Assembly (NCBI GenBank): GCA_003566505.1
Contig: PXDA01000045.1
Coordinates: 1-16,166, forward strand
Length of the DNA: 16,166 bases
Origin: Mollicutes bacterium
Lineage (GTDB): Bacteria > Bacillota_I > Bacilli_A > RF39 > UBA660
Direction: 5' to 3'
Positions 5,758 to 12,303 of this stretch are shown piece by piece. The number at the start of each line of letters is the position of its first letter. The first letter of the stretch is position 1. A model generated the notes under the pieces. The model had not been told where the DNA came from, searched no databases, and saw nothing but the letters and a program-made list of their open reading frames with translations. A program made the position numbers and the translations under genes.

Positions 5758-7665
5758 ATGCTTAAATATGATGAAAGTTCTATTAAAGTATTAGAGGGAT
5801 TAGCAGCGGTTAAAAAAAGACCAGCGATGTATGTTGGTTCAACTGATAAAAGAGGATTACATCATTTGCTTTGGGAAATTGTTGATAATGCTATTGATGA
5901 AGTTATCAATGGTTATGGCAAAAAAATTATTGTGACTATTAATGAAGATAATAGTGTAACGGTAGAAGATAATGGTCGTGGTATTCCCGTTGGTGAACAT
6001 GAATCGGGGCGTAGTACACCGGAGGTTATTTTTACCACTCTACATGCTGGTGGTAAATTTGCAAGTAGTGGTTATAAAGTATCAGGTGGTTTGCATGGTG
6101 TGGGCGCTAGTGTGGTAAACGCCTTGAGTTCGATGATGGAAGTAAGTATTTTCCGTGATGGTGCGGAATATTTTATTGCGTTCAAAAATGGTGGTTTTGT
6201 GCGGATACCGCTTAAAAAAATCGGTCCTTTTAATAAAAGCGGCACTAAAATAACTTTTAAACCAAGTGAAGAAGTCTTTGATACGGTTAAATTTTCTTAT
6301 ACAACTATTTGTGAACGAATGCAAGAATGTGCTTTTTTAATTAAAGATTTAAAAATTCAAGTAAAAGATGTTAAAGAAAATAAAGAGCAAACTTTTCATT
6401 ATCAAGATGGTTTGAAGTTATTTGTGGAATTTATTAATGAAGAAAAAAAACAATTGCATCAAGTTGTTTGTTTTGCTGATTGCCGAGAAAATATTGAGGT
6501 TGAAATAGCTTTTCAATATACGGATGGTTATGCTGAAAATATTCTTTCTTTTGTTAATAATGTCAAAACTATTGATGGCGGTAGTCATGAAGTTGGTTTT
6601 AAAACTGCTTTTACTAGAGTTTTTAATGATTATGCTCGTGAATTAGGTTATTTAAAAAATAAAGATAAAAATTTTGATGGTGCTGATACACGTGAAGGAT
6701 TAACGGCCATAATTAATTTAAAGATTCCAGAAGGAATTTTGCAATTTGAGGGCCAAACAAAATCAAAGTTGGGTACACCCCAAGCAAGAAGTATCGTGGA
6801 ACATATTGTACAAGAGAAATTAAATTTCTTTTTACATGAAAATCATGGTATTGCTGAAAAAATATTGCATAAGATGATTGAAAGTAAAAGTGCTCGTGAA
6901 GCAGCTCGTAAAGCAAAAGAAGCAGCACGTAATGGTAAAGGAAGTACCAAAAAAGATAAATTAATTAGTGGCAAATTAACTCCTGCACAATCAAAAGATA
7001 AAAAAAGAAACGAATTATTTATTGTGGAAGGAGACTCGGCTGGTGGTTCGGCTAAACAGGGACGTGATCGTCGTTTTCAAGCTATTTTACCGCTTCGTGG
7101 TAAGGTTTTAAATTGTCGTAAAGCAAAGTTAGAAGATATTATGCAAAATGAAGAATTGCGAACGATTATTTATGCCATTGGTGGCTCCGTTGGTAGTGAG
7201 TTTAATTTAGCAGATATAAATTATGATAAGGTTATTATTATGACCGATGCTGATGATGATGGCGCGCATATTCAAATTTTATTGTTAACTTTTTTCTATC
7301 TGTATATGCGACCATTAGTTGATGCCGGTAAGTTATTTATTGCTATGCCACCTTTTTATAAAATTGAAGTGGGCAAAGAGAAACATTATGTTTGGGAAGA
7401 AGAACAGCGTAAAGAACTTATGCAACAAGCGGGCGGCAAAAAAGTTTCCATTCAACGTTATAAAGGACTTGGTGAAATGAATGCTAATCAGTTGTGGGAA
7501 ACGACTATGAATCCGGAAACAAGAAATTTAATAAAAGTTAGTATAAAAGATATTGCTTTAGCAGAAAGAAGAATCGATGTTTTAATGGGTGATAAAGTAG
7601 AGCCCCGTAAAGAATGGATTGAAGAAAACGTTGAGTTTTCATTGGAAGATGAGTTTGTAATATAA
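5758..7665 (+). CDS. parE: DNA topoisomerase IV subunit B
   Basis: This is the ATPase subunit of topoisomerase IV, which decatenates daughter chromosomes. At 635 residues it has the GHKL ATPase fold with Glu40 and Asn44 (WEIVDNAIDE), Asp71 (EDNGRGIP) and the lid GGLHGVGASVVNALS. The TOPRIM metal site follows: Glu424 in FIVEGDSAGGSA, and Asp497/Asp499 in MTDADDDGAH. The segment DGAHIQILLLTFFY with Gln, and the C-terminal PRKEWIEENVEF, fit ParE better than GyrB. The third Asp in ADDDG is at a position usually occupied by Val or Thr. Translation starts at ATG 5758 after TAGGTGA. It sits between ftsK and parC, not beside recF/dnaA as gyrB commonly does. Confidence 0.94.
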   Translation: MLKYDESSIKVLEGLAAVKKRPAMYVGSTDKRGLHHLLWEIVDNAIDEVINGYGKKIIVTINEDNSVTVEDNGRGIPVGEHESGRSTPEVIFTTLHAGGKFASSGYKVSGGLHGVGASVVNALSSMMEVSIFRDGAEYFIAFKNGGFVRIPLKKIGPFNKSGTKITFKPSEEVFDTVKFSYTTICERMQECAFLIKDLKIQVKDVKENKEQTFHYQDGLKLFVEFINEEKKQLHQVVCFADCRENIEVEIAFQYTDGYAENILSFVNNVKTIDGGSHEVGFKTAFTRVFNDYARELGYLKNKDKNFDGADTREGLTAIINLKIPEGILQFEGQTKSKLGTPQARSIVEHIVQEKLNFFLHENHGIAEKILHKMIESKSAREAARKAKEAARNGKGSTKKDKLISGKLTPAQSKDKKRNELFIVEGDSAGGSAKQGRDRRFQAILPLRGKVLNCRKAKLEDIMQNEELRTIIYAIGGSVGSEFNLADINYDKVIIMTDADDDGAHIQILLLTFFYLYMRPLVDAGKLFIAMPPFYKIEVGKEKHYVWEEEQRKELMQQAGGKKVSIQRYKGLGEMNANQLWETTMNPETRNLIKVSIKDIALAERRIDVLMGDKVEPRKEWIEENVEFSLEDEFVI

Positions 7666-7696
7666 TAAATTTATGAGAAGGAAGAAGTGAGCAGCA

Positions 7697-10120
7697 ATGA
7701 ATCAAATAATTAAACAAATTTATGATTATTCACTAGAAGATATTTTAGGTGAGCGCTTTGGCCGTTATTCCAAGTCAATTATTCAAGACCGCGCTTTACC
7801 AGATGTACGTGATGGCTTGAAACCGGTGCATCGTCGGATTTTATATTCGATGTATCGTAATAAAAATACTCATGATAAACCTTATCAAAAAAGTGCGCGG
7901 GCGATTGGTGATGTGATGGGAAAATATCACCCGCATGGCGATGTGAGTATTTATGAAGCAATGGTCCGTATGTCACAGTGGTGGAAGCAAACAACTACTT
8001 TTGTTGATATGCATGGTAATAACGGTTCTCTTGATGGTGATAGTGCGGCAGCAATGCGTTATACGGAAGCTCGTTTAAGCGCAATTGCCAGTGAAATGTT
8101 AAAAGATATTGATAAAAATACTATTTTATGGGCGCCAAACTATGATGATACTTTAAACGAACCAACTGTTTTACCCGCTCGGTTTCCTAATTTGTTAGTT
8201 AATGGTAGTAGTGGTATTAGTTCGGGATATGCGACAAGTATTCCACCTCATAATCTAGGAGAAGTAATTGATGCTACGATTAAACGCATCAATAGTCCCA
8301 ATTGTCATCTAGACAGTCTTTTACAAATAATTAAAGGACCTGATTTTCCTACTGGCGGTACAATTTATGGTGAAGATGGTATTAAAGACGCCTTTGCAAC
8401 GGGACGCGGAAAAATTATTCATCAAGCAAAATATGAGATAATTGATAAAAAGAAAAAGCAAATAATTATTCATGAAATTCCTTTTGAAGTTAATAAAACT
8501 AATTTAGTAAAAAAAATAGATGAAATTAACCTTGATAAAAAAATAGATGGCATAAATGAAGTGCGTGATGAATCTGATTTAAACTCATTAATGCGCATCG
8601 TAATTGATATCAAAAAAGATGCTAATGTTGATGCCATATTAAATTATTTATGGAAAAATACTGATTTACAAATTACTTATAATTATAATATGGTCGCAAT
8701 TGTTAATAAGCGTCCTAAATTGGTCAACTTAATGCAGATACTTGATGCCTATATCGCTCATCAAAGAGAAGTAATTCTTAATCGTAGTCGTTTTGATTTA
8801 AGTTTTGCAGAAAAACAAATGCATATTGTGGAAGGACTAATCAAAGCCATTAGTGTCTTAGATGAAGTAATTGCGATAATTCGCAAAAGTAAGGACAAGG
8901 CAGATGCGAAGGAAAATTTAATAAAAGAATTTGCCTTTTCGGAAAAACAAGCCGATGCCATTGTAACGTTGCAATTATATCGTTTAACTAACACTGATGT
9001 AACAGCATTAGAAGCGGAAAAAGAAAATTTAGCAAAAATTATCGCTGGTTTACAAAATATTTTAGCGGATGAAGAAACTTTAAAAAAGGTCATGAAAGAA
9101 GAATTGAAACGAATAAAAACCAAATATAACATGCCCCGTAAGGCAACAATTGAGGCAGAAATACAAGAAATTAAAATTGATGAAAAAGCAATGATTACTC
9201 CAGAAGATGTAAAGGTTGTCCTAACCAAAGGTGGTTATTTAAAACGCGTTTCAAAGCGTTCTTATTTGGCCAGTAACAATAAAGAAACAATGTTAAAAGA
9301 TGGCGACTTTCCGATTTTGAAAAACTTTGCTAATACGTTGCATACATTATTGATCTTTACTAATAAAGGAAATTACCTCTACCAGCCCATTCATGAAATA
9401 CATGAAGCAAAATGGAATGAGTTGGGTAAGCACATAAGTTATGTTTTTAAATTAGGCGAAAACGAAAAAATTGTTAATGCATTTATTATTGAAGATTTTA
9501 AGCAAAATATAAATATTGTTCAAGTAACCAAAAAGGGAATGGCTAAACAAACAGTTATCGGTGATTTTGTTGTACAACGTTACACGAAACCTTTAACAGC
9601 TATAAAATTAAAAAATAATGATGAAGTAATCGCTGTTAAAATAAAACCACAAAAGGATTTAGTAATTGGTACTGCGAATGGATTTGTATTACGGTTTGCG
9701 ATTGATAATATTCCGGTAGTTGGTGTCAAAGCAGCCGGAGTGAAAGCAATTAGTTTAAAAGAAGATGAAGTTGTTAGTGCTGATCTAATTGAAGAGCAAG
9801 ATTTTTTACTAGTTGTAACTGATAAAAAAACAGCCAAGCGTGTAAAAATAGCGGATATAAAAGTGGGCAAGCGGGCGCGAAAAGGTGTGCGAATTATTCG
9901 TGATGTAAAAACTAACCCTTATCAATTGCAACAAATTATGTCAATTGATGGTAAAGCAACGATTGGTTTACAAAAAGCCACAAAATACGAGTTTATTAAA
10001 GCAACGGAAATTCCTATTATGGATACTTTATCAATTGGCCGTAAAATAAGTCGCGAAAAAATAGATGATATATTTTTGTTAGAAGAACAAGAGAATGAAA
10101 CGTTATTTACAGAAGAATAG
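7697..10120 (+). CDS. parC: DNA topoisomerase IV subunit A
   Basis: This subunit cleaves and rejoins DNA. The 807 residues comprise a winged-helix/tower core with PDVRDGLKPVHRRILYSM, the HPHGD segment, the active-site Tyr122 in AAMRYTEARLS, a coiled-coil region (about 355-480), and a C-terminal beta-pinwheel (about 500-800). The first pinwheel blade reads GGYLKRVSKRSYLASNN and has no QRRGGKG GyrA box, which identifies ParC rather than GyrA. Oddity: the quinolone-contact position after HPHGD is Val83 (codon GTG 7943-7945) instead of the usual Ser, while the acidic partner Glu87 is kept. ATG 7697 is used with GAAGGAAG upstream at about 12 nt. Last gene of its operon; a terminator starts directly after the stop. 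Confidence 0.94.
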   Translation: MNQIIKQIYDYSLEDILGERFGRYSKSIIQDRALPDVRDGLKPVHRRILYSMYRNKNTHDKPYQKSARAIGDVMGKYHPHGDVSIYEAMVRMSQWWKQTTTFVDMHGNNGSLDGDSAAAMRYTEARLSAIASEMLKDIDKNTILWAPNYDDTLNEPTVLPARFPNLLVNGSSGISSGYATSIPPHNLGEVIDATIKRINSPNCHLDSLLQIIKGPDFPTGGTIYGEDGIKDAFATGRGKIIHQAKYEIIDKKKKQIIIHEIPFEVNKTNLVKKIDEINLDKKIDGINEVRDESDLNSLMRIVIDIKKDANVDAILNYLWKNTDLQITYNYNMVAIVNKRPKLVNLMQILDAYIAHQREVILNRSRFDLSFAEKQMHIVEGLIKAISVLDEVIAIIRKSKDKADAKENLIKEFAFSEKQADAIVTLQLYRLTNTDVTALEAEKENLAKIIAGLQNILADEETLKKVMKEELKRIKTKYNMPRKATIEAEIQEIKIDEKAMITPEDVKVVLTKGGYLKRVSKRSYLASNNKETMLKDGDFPILKNFANTLHTLLIFTNKGNYLYQPIHEIHEAKWNELGKHISYVFKLGENEKIVNAFIIEDFKQNINIVQVTKKGMAKQTVIGDFVVQRYTKPLTAIKLKNNDEVIAVKIKPQKDLVIGTANGFVLRFAIDNIPVVGVKAAGVKAISLKEDEVVSADLIEEQDFLLVVTDKKTAKRVKIADIKVGKRARKGVRIIRDVKTNPYQLQQIMSIDGKATIGLQKATKYEFIKATEIPIMDTLSIGRKISREKIDDIFLLEEQENETLFTEE

Positions 10121-10150
10121 AAAAAACAATTGTAATAATTGTTTTTTTTT
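10121..10150 (+). terminator. Rho-independent terminator of the ftsK-parE-parC operon
   Basis: AAAAAACAATT at 10121-10131 pairs with AATTGTTTTTT at 10137-10147 across the loop GTAAT, ending in a nine-T run (10142-10150). The symmetrical A and T runs could also act on the opposite strand. Confidence 0.85.
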
Positions 10151-10158
10151 GCGATAAT
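10130..10158 (+). promoter_or_regulatory. Possible promoter of the sugar kinase gene, overlapping the terminator
   Basis: TTGTAA at 10130-10135, 17 nt, then GATAAT at 10153-10158. The -35 box falls inside the terminator hairpin. The spacing to the ribosome binding site at 10175 is plausible, but both boxes are imperfect and the region is AT-rich. Confidence 0.4.
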
Positions 10159-10186
10159 GTTATTAATATAGAAGAAGGTGTTTCTT

Positions 10187-11083
10187 ATGAAAGTATTATG
10201 TATTGGTAATGTTGCTTATGATATTACAATACCAGTAGAAGAATATCCGAAAGAAAACACGAAAAATCGCGTTGATAAAAGAATTGAATGTGGTGGTGGT
10301 CCAGCATCTAATGCCGCTTATTTATTAGGTAAATGGGGAATAGATGTTTCTTTTGCGGGTGTTTTAGGTGATGATGAGTTTGGCAAAAGAATTATTAAAG
10401 AATTTCAAGATGTTAAAGTTAATTTAGATTTTTTGCAAGTTGATAAAAATAGTAAAACAACTGCGAGTTTTATTATTGCTAATAAAGCAAATGGCAGCCG
10501 AACGGTGTTAAGTTATCGCGAACCAACGATGGAATTAGATGAAATTAATTTAGATTTCACACCAGATATAATTTTAATTGATGGTCAAGAAGAAGTTGCT
10601 TCTCGAAAAATAATAGAAAAATATTCAAATGCGATAAGTGTTATTGATGCCGGGCGCGCAACGGAAAAGGTAATTAATTTATCAAAAATAGTTGACTATG
10701 TGGTATGTTCAAAACGGTTTGCCGAAGAGGTAACCGGTTTACAAGTTGATTATGATAATAAACAAACTTTATTAGATATTTATCAAGCGCTACGGCAAGA
10801 GTTTTCTGGTGAAATTGTTATTACTTTAGAAGACAAAGGTTCTTTATATTGTCAGGATGGCGTCGTAAAAATTATGCCCGCCCCCAAAGTAAAAGCGATT
10901 GATTCAACCGGTGCCGGTGATATTTTTCATGGTGCATTTATTTATGGTTTAGTTAAAAAATGGGACATTGCAAAAATATGTAAGTTATCAAATATTGCTG
11001 GCGCATTATCAGTTACTCGTTTAGGGGGCCGGAAATCAGTGTTTTCGAAAGAGGAAATAAAAGCTTTTTATGAATTTGAATGA
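10187..11083 (+). CDS. PfkB-family carbohydrate kinase (ribokinase fold)
   Basis: This cytoplasmic kinase phosphorylates a sugar, sugar acid or nucleoside with ATP; the substrate cannot be told from sequence. The 298 residues carry PfkB signature 1 (ECGGGPASNAAYLLGKWG, about residues 35-52), GDDEFGK, an ATP-side ITLEDKGSLY segment, and signature 2 DSTGAGDIFHGAF with the catalytic base Asp245. Length is normal for ribokinases and fructokinases. ATG 10187 is preferred because AAGG at 10175-10178 is 8 nt upstream and the protein then begins MKVLCIGNVAYDIT, as family members do; an in-frame GTG at 10178 overlaps that ribosome binding site. The 3' end overlaps the Smr gene by 14 nt. Confidence 0.9.
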   Translation: MKVLCIGNVAYDITIPVEEYPKENTKNRVDKRIECGGGPASNAAYLLGKWGIDVSFAGVLGDDEFGKRIIKEFQDVKVNLDFLQVDKNSKTTASFIIANKANGSRTVLSYREPTMELDEINLDFTPDIILIDGQEEVASRKIIEKYSNAISVIDAGRATEKVINLSKIVDYVVCSKRFAEEVTGLQVDYDNKQTLLDIYQALRQEFSGEIVITLEDKGSLYCQDGVVKIMPAPKVKAIDSTGAGDIFHGAFIYGLVKKWDIAKICKLSNIAGALSVTRLGGRKSVFSKEEIKAFYEFE

Positions 11084-11345
11084 ATTAGTTTTTATTGATA
11101 ATCTACCCAAATTGGATATTCATGGACTAGATCAAATGAGTGCGGTTTATTATATTAATGAATTTATTGCGGAACAGTTAATGATAGGAAATCGATCTAT
11201 TGCTATTGTTCATGGTATAGGCGCAAATATTTTAATGCACAAAACACATGAAACGCTCGCTCAACATGATGCAGTACTTACTTATAAACTTTGGATGTTT
11301 AATCGGGGAGTAACAGTAGTTGAGTTAACTGTTGTGAAAAAATAA
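11070..11345 (+). CDS. Small stand-alone Smr-domain protein
   Basis: A 91-residue protein consisting of little more than an Smr domain, the fold found at the C-terminus of MutS2, which can act as a nuclease or RNA/DNA-binding module. Diagnostic pieces are LDIHGLD (about 15-21, the LDxHG motif), IAIVHGIGAN (about 44-53, the HGxG motif) and the closing GVTVVEL. The usual glycine-rich HGKGxGxLR is altered to HGIGANILMHK, so activity may differ. The start ATG 11070 lies within the end of the kinase gene and GAGGA at 11051-11055 is rather distant (14 nt), so coupling to kinase translation is likely. The domain call is confident; the function is not. Confidence 0.82.
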   Translation: MNLNELVFIDNLPKLDIHGLDQMSAVYYINEFIAEQLMIGNRSIAIVHGIGANILMHKTHETLAQHDAVLTYKLWMFNRGVTVVELTVVKK

Positions 11346-11359
11346 TTTCATGATATAAT
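11332..11359 (+). promoter_or_regulatory. Extended -10 promoter upstream of the anchored protein gene
   Basis: TTGTGA at 11332-11337, a 16-nt spacer and TATAAT at 11354-11359, with TG at 11351-11352. The -35 box lies in the last codons of the Smr gene. No terminator is seen between the genes, so read-through from the kinase operon would add to this promoter. Confidence 0.7.
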
Positions 11360-11385
11360 ATTATCGAAATAAAAGGAGAAGAAAA

Positions 11386-12117
11386 ATGAAAGAAAAAACT
11401 ATTTTAATTGTGCTTGGCGTATTATTATTAATTGGAATTGGTTATTGGTTTTTGATTGGTCGTGGCGATCGAGTAGAAACCGTTTCAGTTTCGGAGTTAA
11501 AAGCTGCGTATGAAAAAATGCATATGGAAACTGATGAGGTAGAAAGCTATATCTTAGAATTGCGAATTTTGGGGACAGTTGATGAGGAAAGGTTTAATGA
11601 AAGAGTTCGTTTTCGGAATTACATGAATGAAAAAATTGAAGTAACCGTGCGTTATGAAACAACACCAGAAAGAGGCCAAGGGCGCGATAGAGATCGTGAT
11701 GCTGAAGAAGTAATCAATGAAGAAATTTATTATTTAGTTGATGATGTTGTTTATGCAGAAAATGAAGAGGGCGAATATGAAAAGAAATTAACGCCTTTTC
11801 GATATCGGGATGTTAATATTTATTTAACAGCTTTAGTTAATCTTAAAGAAAGTGTTGACTATGAAATTGAAACAATGGGTGCCGATGAATTCTATTTATA
11901 TGATGTATTAGTTGCTAAAGAAGCGGTACAAGACATTTTAGATAGTGTTTTAATTGATTATGAAATAAAAGAAGATGTTGAAACAACTATATATTTAGAT
12001 GATGAAGGTCGGGTATACCGTATTGTATATGAAACAGAAGATTTAAAAATTTATGCTTTTTATGCGGCGATTAATAAAATTCCGGATTTTACTTTGCCAT
12101 TAATGCTAGGAGAGTAA
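11386..12117 (+). CDS. Membrane-anchored extracytoplasmic protein of unknown function
   Basis: I cannot name this 243-residue protein. Residues 5-24 form one hydrophobic helix (TILIVLGVLLLIGIGYWFLI). It has no cysteine, so it is not a lipoprotein; it is a signal anchor with the rest outside. The outside part is rich in acidic residues and in alternating hydrophobic strands (YILELRILGTV, FRNYMNEKIEVTVRYET, NEEIYYLVDDVVYAE, ETTIYLDDEGRVYRIVYET). This resembles the curved beta-sheet pattern of LolA/LppX-like lipid-binding folds, which is a weak inference. A charged linker (PERGQGRDRDRDAEE, about 96-110) breaks the strands. The ribosome binding site AAAAGGAG sits about 9 nt before the start. Confidence 0.8.
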   Translation: MKEKTILIVLGVLLLIGIGYWFLIGRGDRVETVSVSELKAAYEKMHMETDEVESYILELRILGTVDEERFNERVRFRNYMNEKIEVTVRYETTPERGQGRDRDRDAEEVINEEIYYLVDDVVYAENEEGEYEKKLTPFRYRDVNIYLTALVNLKESVDYEIETMGADEFYLYDVLVAKEAVQDILDSVLIDYEIKEDVETTIYLDDEGRVYRIVYETEDLKIYAFYAAINKIPDFTLPLMLGE

Positions 12118-12143
12118 GTATATTAAAAAGATGCTTATTAATT

Positions 12144-12186
12144 AAAAGAAATCAATATATTAACTATGATTGGTTTCTTTTTTTTT
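12144..12186 (+). terminator. Rho-independent terminator
   Basis: AAAAGAAATCAAT (12144-12156) pairs with ATTGGTTTCTTTT (12169-12181), with one G-U pair and a 12-nt loop, followed by a T run to 12186. It separates the anchored protein gene from the FN3 operon. I see nothing else definite between here and the promoter at 12249. Confidence 0.82.
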
Positions 12187-12248
12187 GTGTTTTTCTTTTA
12201 TTTATAGGGAAAAATAGGTCTAACCGCGCTTTGAGTGCTTTTTTTAAT

Positions 12249-12280
12249 TTGACTTTTTAAAATGTGTATGTTAGTATAAT
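12249..12280 (+). promoter_or_regulatory. Probable promoter of the FN3 surface-protein operon
   Basis: TTGACT at 12249-12254 and TATAAT at 12275-12280 are both good boxes, but the 20-nt spacer is longer than the 17 nt optimum. The TATAAT lies 11 nt before the ribosome binding site GGAGGGG (12291-12297). A long spacer may mean weak or activated expression. Confidence 0.55.
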
Positions 12281-12303
12281 TTTCACAAGTGGAGGGGTGC
12301 AAT

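Noticed and set aside
8761..9228. 155-residue reverse-strand open frame inside parC
   Set aside because: It lies opposite the conserved ParC coiled-coil region and has the Ser/Phe/Ile-rich composition expected of an antisense shadow.
5758..10120. gyrB-gyrA assignment for the topoisomerase pair
   Set aside because: The A subunit lacks a GyrA box in its first pinwheel blade (SYLASNN instead), the B subunit has ParE-like DGAHIQ, and the neighbours are ftsK rather than recF or dnaA.
12187..12248. Possible small RNA or leader structure between terminator and promoter
   Set aside because: I found no convincing hairpin or conserved motif; the stretch is short and AT-rich.
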